From NCBI GenBank assembly GCA_964016885.1, contig OZ024757.1, forward strand, positions 27,516,454 through 27,580,453: a stretch of DNA of 64,000 nt, in the 5' to 3' direction. The translations under genes and the position numbers were made by a program. Below, in pieces: positions 10,010 through 19,649 of this stretch (position 1 is the first letter of the stretch; every line of letters starts with the position of its first letter). Source of the stretch: Eledone cirrhosa (Eukaryota; Mollusca; Cephalopoda; Octopoda; Eledonidae). The notes below the pieces were generated by a model. That model had not been told where the DNA came from. It ran no database searches and was given only the letters and a program-made list of their open reading frames with translations.

Positions 10010-10345
10010 TTCCCTCCTCCATACCACTGCCAACACCACTATTACCATCACCACTAACAACAACAATACTCTTGCTGCCACTATCATCTCTATCACCACC
10101 ACCACCACCACCACTACTACTACCTCTACTACCTTCCCTACCATCACAATATTGCCACCACCAACACTAACATCAACACTATCACCCCTACCATAACAAT
10201 AACACCACTACCACCATCACTGACACATCCCCACCATCCCAACATCAGCTCTACCATCTCTGCCTTCAAATCATCACCACCAACAACACAATCACCCCTA
10301 CCATAACAACACCAATACCACCACCAACACAACTACCATCACATC
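10010..10345. repeat. ACC/ATC-rich tract, complement-type of the preceding minisatellite
   Basis: CCACCACCACCACCACCACT and CACCATCAC runs are the complementary base composition of 8660-9890. Without being an exact inverted copy, the two tracts can pair partially. A (GTT)n run lies at 10,384-10,410. Confidence 0.75.
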
Positions 10346-10660
10346 ATTAACTAATGTCCTTCAGTCATATTAAAATATCTTGTTATTGTTGTTGTTGTTG
10401 TTGTTGTTGATCACAGCTCAAGATATTTTAATTATTTTTCAAAATCAATTAGACTACAAATGAATGTCATATTATGTCCTTACCACCACCACGATTTTGT
10501 TACCCATACAACCAACATACAACCTCTACAACCACCAGAAAACCTACCACATAACCACCAAAGACTTTAATAGAATGATACAATTAGGAAAATATTTATG
10601 GATAAGAATGTAAGGAGGTGTGGTGTAAAGAGACTATTTTTTCAGGTAGTAGTAATAGTA
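10346..10660. other. Unassigned
   Basis: Contains the (GTT)n run and ACC-rich text; nothing gene-like. Confidence 0.5.
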
Positions 10661-10664
10661 GTAT

Positions 10665-11025
10665 AGGTTGCGAATTGGCAGAGTTGTTAAAACGTCGGAT
10701 AGAGTGCTTTATGTTAAAAGGTCGGATAGAGTGCTTTATGGTATTTGTTCCAGCTCTCTGCTGTGGGAGTTTAAATCCAGCCGAGGTCAACTTTGCCTTT
10801 CATTCTTTTGAGGTCGATAAAAAAAGTACCAGTTTAGTACTGGGTCGATTCTTTCTCTATATCTCTTTCTCAATTTCCTCTTTTTCTATCTTTCTCTGGA
10901 AGAAATCTGCTGTACTCAGGCTTGAAAAGGGATGGGCTCTGATTGGCTTAAAATGCCCAAGAAACGTTGTATGTCAAAACGGTGCCCTATGACTCCATCA
11001 GGAGTTACGGGATGGTACCATAGTA
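10665..11025 (+). mobile_element. SINE B copy (family reference) with duplicated head segment
   Basis: The head resembles SINE A (GAATTGGCAGAGTTGTTAAA, TTTAAATCCAGCCGAGGTCA, GAGGTCGATAAAAAAAGTAC). The tail differs: GAAATCTGCTGTACTCAGGC, GATGGGCTCTGATTGGCTTA, AAATGCCCAAGAAACGTTGT and ATGACTCCATCAGGAGTTAC. The same tail occurs inverted at 43,935-44,275 and 32,461-32,720. GTCGGATAGAGTGCTTTATG is present twice in a row (about 10,694-10,740), so this copy has a 27-bp duplication between the A and B boxes. Confidence 0.75.
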
Positions 11026-11083
11026 ATGGTGGTGGTGGTCGTAGTAGTAGTAGTTGTAGGGGTGGTACTGAAAGTAGTAATAA

Positions 11084-11275
11084 TTCTTTCTAACATTGGC
11101 ACAAGGGGAAAGTTGATAATATTGACCCCAGAACTTAATTGGTACTTTATTTTATTGACTCTGGAAGGATAAAGGCTAAATTTCACCTTGGCAGGAATTG
11201 ATCTCAGAATGTATAAAGTTGAAACTAAATACCACAAAGCATTTAGTTGAACGCTCTACCGATATTGCCATTGTG
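11084..11275 (-). mobile_element. SINE A copy, minus, diverged
   Basis: Minus-strand order is complete: CTACCGATATTGCC at the right (head), ACCTTGGCAGGAATTGATCT (B box), and CTAACATTGGCACAAG (tail) at the left. Confidence 0.75.
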
Positions 11276-11320
11276 GTAGTAGAAATGGTAGTTTAGCTTT
11301 AGGTGAATTATGATAATAAT

Positions 11321-11535
11321 AATGGTTTCTGATTTAGGCACAAGACTAGCATTTTTTTGTTGGCTGGGGGGGGGGGGGGGTAAATCGGCCCCAGTGTGTT
11401 ACTGGTATTTATTTTATTGACCCTATAAGGATGAAAGCTATAAGGATGAAAGCTGGATTTGAACACAGAACATAAATGGTCATAAACTCTGTGCATTGTG
11501 TCTAACGCTCTACCGATTCTGCCAATCCACCGTCC
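11321..11535 (-). mobile_element. SINE A copy, minus, long-tail subtype
   Basis: GGTTTCTGATTTAGGCACAA at the left and CTACCGATTCTGCCAATCCA at the right. This subtype carries a G-run (about 11,366-11,380) and a TCGGCCCCAGTGTGTTACTG block missing from the short subtype. Confidence 0.8.
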
Positions 11536-11551
11536 TAATAATAATAATAAT

Positions 11552-11687
11552 AATGGTTTCTGATTTAGGCATAAGGCCGGCAATTTTTTTTGGGGGGGGG
11601 TGTCGATTAAATCAATCCCAGTGTGTTACTGGTACTTCATTTTAATAACCCTGTAAGGATGAAAGGCGAAGCTAACTTTGGCAGGAT
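11552..11687 (-). mobile_element. SINE A copy, minus, head missing
   Basis: Tail and middle (GGTTTCTGATTTAGGCATAA, CAATCCCAGTGTGTTACTGG, GGATGAAAGGCGAAGC) are present. It stops at GGCAGGATT just where the next copy begins. Confidence 0.8.
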
Positions 11688-11692
11688 TAATA

Positions 11693-11870
11693 ATTGTTTC
11701 TACTTTTGGCACAAGGCCAGCAATTACCCAGTGCATTACTGGTACTTTATTTTATCGACCCTGTAAGGATGAAAGGCAAAGTCAACCTCGGCGGGATTTG
11801 AACTCAGAACGTAAAGGGACGTAACTATGCTGGAAAGCATGGCGTCCAACCCTCTATCGATACTGCCAAT
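11693..11870 (-). mobile_element. SINE A copy, minus, full length
   Basis: TTGTTTCTACTTTTGGCACA to TCGATACTGCCAAT, very close to copies at 23,760, 50,690 and 51,697. It abuts the previous copy, suggesting insertion into it or next to its tail. Confidence 0.85.
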
Positions 11871-12121
11871 ATAATAATAATAGTCTAACCCATGCTAGCG
11901 TGGAAGAAAGACGTTAAACGGTAATGATGATGATGATGAATAGTAATAATAATAATGATTTCTTTATGAACCAAAAAGGGTTTACATCAAGAAAAACATT
12001 ATGACAGTACAGGACGAAAACATAGAGTGTGTGTATGTGTGTGGGTGTGTCGATTTTGCGATAATAATAATGATGATGATGATAAATAATGAAAATAATA
12101 CACTGGTCTAATTTGGATATT

Positions 12122-12139
12122 TTTTTTATCTCTTTCAGA
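12122..12139 (+). promoter_or_regulatory. Probable 3' splice site upstream of the GPCR start codon
   Basis: A polypyrimidine tract TTTTTTATCTCTTTCAG ends at 12,139, 130 nt before the first in-frame ATG. This suggests the GPCR coding exon begins at 12,140 and at least one 5' untranslated exon lies upstream. I could not locate that exon. Confidence 0.55.
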
Positions 12140-12269
12140 TTGTTCATGATAATACTGTGACACTCACCAAATATTTCCTTCTGGACATCTCATAAACATA
12201 TTGATATTATGTTGGCTAAACACAATCAAAGATAATCTAAAAGTTGAAATTGTTGCTCAACAGGCAACC

Positions 12270-13529
12270 ATGTTGTCTTCAGATTCATCAAATTTCAGTA
12301 AACTATTGAGCTGGAATGAGACTGACCTGGATACCAGATATACAGAGGGGGGCATAGTTTATGCCATTGCATTTGTCGGCATTTTAGGTAATGCTGGAGT
12401 ATTGTTGGCAGTGATTATGTTTAAAAAACTGCGCCATGCAGCGACTGCATTTCTATCACACCATTGTCTACTGGACCTTATTAAATCAGCTTTCTGCATC
12501 ACACTTGGCTACAGTCTTCAACATCGGCAAGAGATACCTCATTGCAACTGGTTCGGCACTGTTTACATCATACTCATGACAGCTTCAGCTTACAATTTGT
12601 TTGCAATTGTTGTTAATGAAGAATACCATATGATCTACTACAAGCAGAACTATAACAATTATCTCTGTATCAGTTTTGGGCTGTTTATGATCTGGTTTGC
12701 CAGTATCCTTATTCATCTTGGTGTTGGCTTTTTACCGAGCCGACTGCATTACAACAAAGATATAGGCTTTTGTTCATTTAAACAAGGAATTCCCAGCAGT
12801 GTTGTCACCCATGTCTGTTGGCTGATTCTGATAACCTTTGCAATAACCCTGACCCTGGTTGGTTTGTGGTTCCTCCATCAGAAAGTGCAGTACCATGCAT
12901 ATACGCCGCAAAATGTTTTCGGTGAAGATTTTCTAGCACAAGACGAGAAAGACATCTTGTGGGAGATAGAGACAGATGAACTACATTCAGATGTTCAGCC
13001 ATTCTTCATTGACAACCATCGGAGAAGGGTTTTCATGTTAATAGGTATGACTGCCACTTACTTACTGTGTTGGTTGCCGTTATTTGCTATCACCATTTTT
13101 GATGTGAATTTCATATTAAATCCCCAACTCTACAAAATACTGACAATCGTAGCTTGGAGCCAACCGATCACCACCCCAGTGTTTGCTAGCGTCTATCTGT
13201 GGGACATCGCTGACAAGTTCAACTTGGAGAAAGACCTACAGAACAAGATAGCCCAGTTAAACCACAAGGACATGGAAGCTACCCAGGTAGAAACCTCATA
13301 CAACACTGCTTCAACAGCATTACTCAGGCCACCGGTTGCCATCCAGAATCGGCTGCTGAACATGCAGCCAAGTCTGACATCATCAGAATGCAGTCAAGTT
13401 GGCAGTTTGAGACGACACATGGAGTATATGGGATCTGTAGGTCATTCAGGCATAACTAACGAGGGTGCTTTGAGCAGTTTGCCTCGTGGTCATGGCAGTC
13501 TATGGATGAGACAAGATGCTTCTTTATAA
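12270..13529 (+). CDS. Orphan class A (rhodopsin-like) G protein-coupled receptor
   Basis: A 419-residue plasma-membrane receptor in one coding exon. The open frame extends upstream to 12,201, but the first ATG is at 12,270 in good context (CAACCATGT), so I start there. Two N-glycosylation sites (N8FS, N16ET) precede seven hydrophobic segments. Landmarks: N41 in GILGN (TM1), D69 in HHCLLDL (TM2), C92 before TM3 paired with C168 in loop 2, W142 (TM4), and CWLP at 267-270 (TM6). Two switches are unusual: the TM3 end reads NEEY (116-119) instead of DRY, and TM7 has TPVFASVY (302-309) where NPxxY is expected. Intracellular loop 3 is long and acidic, and the tail is about 100 residues and Ser/Thr rich. 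The ligand is unknown. Possible poly(A) signals lie at 13,622 and 13,941. Confidence 0.9.
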   Translation: MLSSDSSNFSKLLSWNETDLDTRYTEGGIVYAIAFVGILGNAGVLLAVIMFKKLRHAATAFLSHHCLLDLIKSAFCITLGYSLQHRQEIPHCNWFGTVYIILMTASAYNLFAIVVNEEYHMIYYKQNYNNYLCISFGLFMIWFASILIHLGVGFLPSRLHYNKDIGFCSFKQGIPSSVVTHVCWLILITFAITLTLVGLWFLHQKVQYHAYTPQNVFGEDFLAQDEKDILWEIETDELHSDVQPFFIDNHRRRVFMLIGMTATYLLCWLPLFAITIFDVNFILNPQLYKILTIVAWSQPITTPVFASVYLWDIADKFNLEKDLQNKIAQLNHKDMEATQVETSYNTASTALLRPPVAIQNRLLNMQPSLTSSECSQVGSLRRHMEYMGSVGHSGITNEGALSSLPRGHGSLWMRQDASL

Positions 13530-14512
13530 GAAAAACAAGAGCTGGATTTGTTGGGTTTTAGGTCAATGTCACATGACACTGAATTATATCTAACGTCAAA
13601 ACCAACCCCTTAAAATATATAAATAAAATAAAAAAAAAAGAGGAAGGTATAAGACAAAGAAAAATACTTCCAAAAGACTGAACTATAAACACTTGCAGCC
13701 CATTCCACCGTTCCACTTGAACCAAAGAATCAGTTTAGAATTCATGTACAATTCATATATCTTCAGTATCTCTGTTCTTAGATTCAACAATACCAGACAT
13801 GACTAACATTCCCTACATATTAGATTGATCTTAATTCTTTCATTAGATTTTCACAAAACCCCTTTTATCTTTTAAATGTTGATGAAAATTGTTAAAAATT
13901 CTCCCAATTTTTTATAGACTTGTTTTCCTATTATTTTGTTAATAAATTTGCATAAAATATATTCTCTTTCAATTCTTAATTCCTCACTGATGTATGAAAT
14001 ACCTAATTTTTATTTTGTTCTATCCAAAAGCTTGTTGCTGTTTAGCCCTAGACCAGCCTTAATCAAAAGTATTCCAGCCATGACCACTTCATGAGTTTCT
14101 ATCTGGGTGGTCAATATGGTAGAAATAGCAGCCAAAGCTCCCTTGAATTATACCCAATTGCTTTAAAAACAATAAGATACATTAAAGAAGAAGGTAGTCC
14201 CTGACAAACAAAAAGACAGATTGGAAATAGCTGAGAAGTTGGCAGAATAAGTCTGGATTGAGACTTCTGCGTGCAAACACATACAATTACACAACCATTA
14301 TATATGCTCTCTTTACATACATACATTGTCGAAGAATTCTCGCATAAAAATACTGAGAAAACTAGCGTGCAATTTTTGACTGGCCCACAAAACTGCAATT
14401 CAAAATATTTAGTACGTTGTAAATGTATGTAAAACACCATATAATTTACACGGGGGAATATTCTGAACACATTAAAAAGGTTGACTTCTCTCTCTTTTCG
14501 TAATACATACAT

Positions 14513-14543
<31 letters not shown>

Positions 14544-15640
14544 ACGGAGAGAGTGAGAGAGAGAAGTAAGTCAACCTATATATATGTATATAAACAAATC
14601 GTTAACGTAATACTTGAATCAAGTTCAACAGACTAGATTGCTACAAAACAAGGGAGATAACTCTATTTTTGATATTAAAACTATGCGCGTTGGACCTCCG
14701 TCAGTTCGTAACTTTAAAGAAGATTGTTTAATAAGGCAGGCTCTTTGAATTATAGGTGTAACCCATTATTACTAGCCGGGTGGACTGCCTCCATGAATCG
14801 AACTCACGCTTCTAATACGACCATCCTAAGTAATAAATGCAGTGAAGATAAAATAATATGATAAACTGAATTTTACAAAATATATTGATATTTAATATTA
14901 GTAGCTTCACCTCCGGCTACATTTCTACTGCTGGAGCCCTTCTTAAACCAACTTCCTTATAGTGTGCACTGGGTGAATTTTATTGTATCACTACCCCAAC
15001 TTCCCAACTTTAGAGAGCACTTAGGTGCATTTTAACATGGCATCAGTGCTACCACTTACAGAGTGTATTGGGTGCATGGGACCTAGAGTTTAAAAAGTAT
15101 TTGTTAACAATCCCAATTCATTATAAAAATTTCTTTTTGCACTCTTTCAAGGTATTGTATGGCTTACAGATGGCCTAGTGTTCAATCCTACCATCAATAT
15201 TCAATTAGGAGGCTAGTGGTTTTGGTTTTTTGTTGATAATATAATATTGTAAGTGTTTGTCTTTGATAAGTTTTACAGACGAAAGAAAAACAAAACGAAT
15301 TTGATGACATATAATCCGAACTTAACTTAGATTACATTATGAAAATCTATAAAAAAAAGCAAGCGTCAATACCTACGTTGTGAACCAAAGATCAAAATTC
15401 GTAGCTTACCAATTAACGCTTTTATTATCAAACTATTCTTGGTTCTATGATACAAAACTCTTTATTGTAAATTGTTTATTTTTTTCTAAAGACGTTCAAT
15501 CATATTATATAAGAACTTTTAAGTTATGTTCCAAACACCAGCTTAGTAATGTTGTTAGTTACATTAGTAAATGTCTCCAAAGTCTTCATTACTTTCAAAA
15601 TTATCTGAAAATTATAGCCAGTGTATTTCATTAGAAATAA
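13530..15640. other. GPCR 3' flank and unassigned sequence
   Basis: 13,530 to about 13,950 is the likely 3' UTR (AATAAA at 13,622-13,627 and 13,941-13,946). 14,510-14,545 is (AC)n(TA)n. 14,960-15,085 holds degraded VNTR-type units (GAGTGTATTGGGTGCATG). No further gene is seen. Confidence 0.6.
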
Positions 15641-15645
15641 AATAA

Positions 15646-15829
15646 TTGTTTCTACTTTTTGGCACAAAGCCAACAATTAACCAGTACATTACTGGTACTT
15701 TATTTTATCGACCCCATAAGGATGAAAGGCAAAGTTAACTTCGGCAGGATTTGAACTCAGACCATAAAAGGATATAACTATGCTGGAAAGCATGGCGTCC
15801 GACTCTCTACCGATACTGCCAATCTACCG
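15646..15829 (-). mobile_element. SINE A copy, minus, full length
   Basis: Runs from TTGTTTCTACTTTTTGGCAC to CGATACTGCCAATCTACC. ATTAGAAATAAAATAATT occurs at 15,630 and again at 15,833, as expected of an 18-bp target-site duplication. Because the second copy continues into GTTTCTAC, a tandem duplication of the SINE end is the alternative. Confidence 0.85.
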
Positions 15830-15847
15830 ATTATTAGAAATAAAATA

Positions 15848-15945
15848 ATTGTTTCTACATTTGACACAAGGCCAGCAATTTACCAGTATATTACTGGTAC
15901 TTTATTTTATCGACCCCGAAAGGATGAAAGGCAAAGTAAACAATG
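15848..15945 (-). mobile_element. SINE A copy, minus, head missing
   Basis: ATTGTTTCTACATTTGACAC to GGATGAAAGGCAAAGTAAAC; only the tail half is left. Confidence 0.8.
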
Positions 15946-16149
15946 AAAGTGTTTAAGATAGATGATAGACTGGAATGCTAAGCCATGCACAAGACTCATT
16001 ATACTTTGAAAGAAACTTGACAATAGTGCTGGACAACATGATCTCAGAAGCTCAACTCTTACAATTTCAATCAATCAAGTTCTTGTAACTGGTAGTCAAT
16101 TGTTGGTGGGTGGTGCTGCTCTAGACGTTTGACACTGTGGCCTTTCAAT

Positions 16150-16560
16150 GGGCCTAAGAAATGTTGACAGTGCCATCTCCTCTTAGTGTCCAGCCCCTCA
16201 CTAAGTTTAGCCTACCAGCAGAAGCAGTAATCAGAGTGTGGCTGAAAAATATCTCAAAGCCAAAATTAGAGTCAGGCAAGAACCAGTGTTCCCATCCATC
16301 TCTAAGGATGCCACTGTCGGACATTGAGGTATTCCCTCTACCAGAACACCCTGGTTGTGAGATGTTTTTTTCACAACCTGGATAATGGTGTATCCAATAT
16401 TGAAATAACATTTCTTCAAATCACTTGACCATTTTGAAAGGAAGATCAGATAACACTATGGTCAGTACTGAAATAATGTTTCTTTAAATTGTTTCACTCT
16501 ACTTTCAAAGAAACACTGGATAATGGCACATCAAATTTAAAAAAAAATGATTCTTTAATG
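16150..16560. repeat. Unclassified repeat with degenerate 50-110-bp units
   Basis: GGATAATGGTGTATCC and ATTGAAATAACATTTCTTCA, followed by AATCACTT, recur in varied form near 16,378, 16,460, 16,510 and 16,770. The open frames on both strands at 16,154-16,411 are not recognisable. Confidence 0.5.
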
Positions 16561-16567
16561 ATTTTAT

Positions 16568-16735
16568 GGGTAAAGCCAATAGGTAGGAGACTCAGAGCAA
16601 AATGGTTGGATAACATCCATGAGCTTGACTGGTCACATTCAGGGATCCAGCCAGATCTGTTGCTTCTGACAGGATCTGCTGGAAGAGTGTTTGAGGACTT
16701 TGCTCCCACGACCCTCTGAGGAATAAGTGGGCGAA
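16568..16735 (+). pseudogene. LINE ORF2 C-terminal fragment
   Basis: Translated text KWLDNIHELDWSHSGIQP, then a degraded DR.RW region, matches better-preserved minus-strand fragments at 25,785-25,998 and 39,282-39,510. W-x-D-x(n)-W...DR..WR is the usual very C-terminal signature of non-LTR retrotransposon RT proteins. Confidence 0.6.
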
Positions 16736-16936
16736 GAAGATTCTTTAAATCTTTGATAACGATACATCCTGCATTGAAATAACATTTCTTCAAATCACTT
16801 ATATATGTAGAAACTTGTGTATATGACTGCATGTGGACATATATACATAATGATTGAATAGGAATGACATGTAAACATAGTGTTTTACAAAACATTTCAT
16901 GCAAGAAAATATAGTTGATAAAGATATTTAACCAAT

Positions 16937-17095
16937 AATGGTTAGTTTCTAGCATAGACACAAGGCCAGAAATTTTAGTGGGAGAGGAAAGTCAATTATA
17001 TTGAACCCAGCACTGGAGCAGTACTTTCTTGTATTGACCTCGGAAGGATGAAAGACGAAGTAGAACACAGTGGGATTTGAATTCAGAATTTAAAG
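16937..17095 (-). mobile_element. Diverged SINE A copy, minus
   Basis: GTTTCTAGCATAGACACAAG (tail), CCTCGGAAGGATGAAAGACG, GTGGGATTTGAATTCAGAAT (B box). The head is cut off. Confidence 0.65.
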
Positions 17096-17112
17096 ACAGA
17101 ATAAACACCATA

Positions 17113-17180
17113 ATAATAATAATTGTTTCTACTTTAGGCACAAGGCCAGCAATTACCCAGTGCATTACTGGTACTTTAAG
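17113..17180 (-). mobile_element. SINE A tail fragment
   Basis: TTGTTTCTACTTTAGGCACA to CAGTGCATTACTGGTACTTT; then sequence changes abruptly. It is followed by AAGCCATGCACAAGACTC, which also occurs at 15,980. Confidence 0.75.
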
Positions 17181-17203
17181 CCATGCACAAGACTCCATAA
17201 TAA

Positions 17204-17350
17204 TAATAATGATTTATTTCATAGGCTCAAGGCCAAAATTATGGGTGAGGGTTACAGCGGACTATATTGAACACCAATATTTTAGCTGGTACTTATTTTA
17301 TCGAACCTGGAAGGCATGAAAAGTGAAGTCAATTTTGGTAGGATTCAAGC
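17204..17350 (-). mobile_element. Diverged SINE A copy, minus
   Basis: TTTCATAGGCTCAAGGCCAA, TGGTACTTATTTTATCGAAC, TTGGTAGGATTCAAGCTC; strongly mutated. Confidence 0.6.
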
Positions 17351-18540
17351 TCAAAAGATCAATAAATGCTGCATATAACAATATTAGGTACAAGAATAAA
17401 CATTTACAGAGTGAAGGGGTCTAGTGGATCAAAGTAAAAAGTACTAAAGATGTCTTTGTTATTACCCAACATTTCAAATTGAAACAATTATTATATAACC
17501 TTAATTTATATAAAGTCTGATCAATTTGAAATGTGAAACGGTGGTGGTGTTGTGATACTAACAAAGAAGCACCAGGAACTGGTTTCATTTGAGTATTGAC
17601 TGGTATGTGATGACATATTCAACCCTTGCTATCAGAGAAAATAGACATTAAACAACAAAGAGCCAGTAAACTCTAAAGGGAGGCAACACACATCGCCATA
17701 GCGTTTCACCTTCTGTTGTTTGTATCTCTTTATGTATTTATGTGTAGATGTGTGTGTATGTAACTAAAGCGTAACGTACGTTACAAATGGATGACTAAAT
17801 GATTTTAACTTGTTTTTTAACAATTGATAGTGGAAACGATTTCAAATTGTCTTAACTCGGGCTACAACTCATGGTGTCTGACACTCATACTGGTTACATA
17901 GCCTCTTCCATTAAACAATGTTGATGATAAATTGAAACAAAATCACAGTCGAGGTTAACAATTGATCTTACCAGCATTTGCCAGTAACAGTCATTCCTAA
18001 TGTGAGCAAAAAAGCTACAATGCTGGCAGCTGACTGAATCAAATCTAAAATATTTTGCTGGTATTTTCATTATTTTGAGCCCGGAGGAATAAAAGGCAAA
18101 ATATACCCCTGCCCCCAAGCAGGATCTGAACTCAGAATGTAAAGGGACATGACTGAATGTGGCAAATTATTTAATGTTTGTATGCTAATTCTGGCAATAA
18201 ATCTCAGTGAGATTTGAACTTGCACTATAATAAAGCAGACATGATAATGTTCACTGTGCCAGCTTATCATGTTAGGTTCTACCCCACTGCTACCATAGAC
18301 TCAGGTGGACCAAAGCCTTGGGAGTGAAATTTTGAATACGGAAGCTTGCAGAAGTATGTTGGATGCATATGTGGATATAACATGGAGAAATGGACATAAA
18401 AAAGATGATACTGATAATATATACAAATACATATATATCTATATACATTATTTAAACATATTAAAAGTTTAAGCAAAGAATTAATGCTTTCACCTTTTTC
18501 CGAAAACGGATGAAAACAAAAATCTGTTCACATGATGAAT
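17351..18540. other. Unassigned, with one SINE A fragment
   Basis: 18,050-18,165 (CATTATTTTGAGCCCGGAGG, GGCAAAATATACC, GGATCTGAACTCAGAATG) is a degraded minus-strand SINE A. The rest shows no gene and no recognised repeat. Confidence 0.5.
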
Positions 18541-18570
18541 ATTCACACTACATTGATAATATATATATAT

Positions 18571-18745
18571 GAAAATTTCAGGACCCCAACAGCTAGATCC
18601 GAACTCTGAGTTCAGATCTAGCTGTTGAAACAGCTGTAACTCAGTCATCAGTGTCCTGAATTTTTCATATTACCCACTCTACTACCCTAAGTATTGAGTA
18701 CTCTGGTGAGTAACGGTCTAACTGGTTTTTACCACCTCTATTCTG
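18571..18745. repeat. Palindrome plus dispersed 'ACCCACTCTACTACCC' repeat
   Basis: 18,587-18,626 is a near-perfect 40-bp palindrome (CAACAGCTAGATC...GATCTAGCTGTTG). The adjoining ATTACCCACTCTACTACCCT, then AAGTATTGAGTACTCTGGTG, recurs at 32,105-32,150, again next to (TA)n. Confidence 0.7.
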
Positions 18746-18779
18746 ATATATATATATATAAACAAAACAAGACTTCAAA

Positions 18780-18900
18780 TTAAGGTTTTTATTGATTATG
18801 CACAGTTACGACCGTTTCACAGATGGGTGGCTCAGGATCCATATTAATGTTATAGACGAGACTCCAGTCTCAAGCTGCTCATCAGACTTGTTAAATTAGG
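18780..18900 (-). other. Hammerhead-ribozyme-like box arrangement, site 1
   Basis: On the minus strand: CTGATGAG, a spacer of about 60 nt that begins CAG, contains the hairpin GAGAC-tgga-GTCTC and ends CTGT, then GAAACGGTCGTA followed by ACTGTGC. CTGATGA...GAAAC...GTA is the core order of a hammerhead. The very short C-GGUC-G stem III resembles the minimal stem III known from Penelope-element hammerheads. Flank pairing (stem I) is only about 3 bp. Treat as a candidate only. Confidence 0.35.
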
Positions 18901-19059
18901 TAAAACCAAAATCTCATCTGAGGGCATCGCAACCCAAACAATAAAGACCTTAATGTGAATCCTCGTTTTGTTCTTAATATATACACTCTGCTATAGGATA
19001 GAGTGATAATATTGGTACCTTCCTCAGTAAACTAAAAATGTACTGAATCAGCTGTCATC

Positions 19060-19170
19060 TAAATACGGATATATATATATGTGTATATTCTTTACTATGG
19101 CTAAATGATGACTGTTGCTACTGTGGAGTTTACCTGTGTACTCACAGGATCATCAGACAAAAACCATCAT
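19060..19170 (-). other. Hammerhead-ribozyme-like box arrangement, site 2
   Basis: On the minus strand CTGATGA is followed directly by a clean stem-loop (CCTGTG-agta-CACAGG), then TAAAC (GAAAC expected), CTCCACAG and TA. Stem II is well formed and stem I can make about 4 pairs. One core G is T, so it would be impaired if it is a ribozyme at all. Confidence 0.4.
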
Positions 19171-19199
19171 AAAGATATAAATATATATATCCCCTTTGC

Positions 19200-19545
19200 C
19201 CCCTTCCATACACTCACTTCTGTCCACACCACCCTTACACTGTAAAATTATGTTGGTATCACAACAAAAAACACTCAGCACACACTGTAAATGTGGTCGT
19301 GTGGGTGTCATGACAAAAAGCACCCAGCCCACTCTGTAAAATGGTCATATGGGTGTCACGACAAAAAAGCACTCAGCACACATTGTAAATGTGGTTGGCG
19401 TTAGGAAGGGCATCCAACCATAGAAACCTAGCCAGAAACAGTTCTATATGAGCACGACACGGTCACCTGACCCGACTTGCCTCTAACCCATGCTAGCATG
19501 GAAAATGGTCGTGAAACGATGATGTTGATATATACATATACACAC
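19200..19545 (+). repeat. VNTR-type repeat, 3 units, with RTE-like tail
   Basis: Units of about 60 bp (CACTCTGTAAAATGGTC, GGGTGTCACGACAAAAAAGC) repeat three times. They are followed by GTTAGGAAGGGCATCCAACC, a ACCTGACCCGAC segment and CCCATGCTAGCATGGAAAAT with GATGATG. This is a well-preserved member of the family at 1858, 44,312, 61,170 and 63,640. Confidence 0.75.
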
Positions 19546-19546
19546 A

Positions 19547-19645
19547 CAGGGTGTCCCCCCAAAATATATACATACTTTGATTACCTGTACAGGCAATATT
19601 TATTAGAATACTGTTGAAGTGTGTATACATTTTTGGGACACCCTG
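19547..19645. mobile_element. Short palindromic MITE (CAGGGTGTCC ends), 99 bp
   Basis: CAGGGTGTCCCCCCAAAATA at the left and TACATTTTTGGGACACCCTG at the right are inverted repeats. It is flanked by (CA)/(TG) runs and TATA, so a TA target site is possible. The core matches 8254-8343. Confidence 0.8.
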
Positions 19646-19649
19646 TGTG

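Noticed and set aside
8618..10147. Minus-strand 509-codon Pro-Ser-Ile-Gln frame resembling extensin, and plus-strand Gly-Asp-Cys frames
   Set aside because: A 27-bp repeat keeps all frames open by periodicity. No signal peptide, splice structure or unique domain supports a gene.
12201..12269. 23-codon N-terminal extension of the GPCR
   Set aside because: It has no ATG and begins shortly after a likely splice acceptor; the first ATG is at 12,270.
16154..16411. Overlapping 74-85-codon frames on both strands
   Set aside because: No recognisable motif, and the sequence belongs to a degenerate repeat area.
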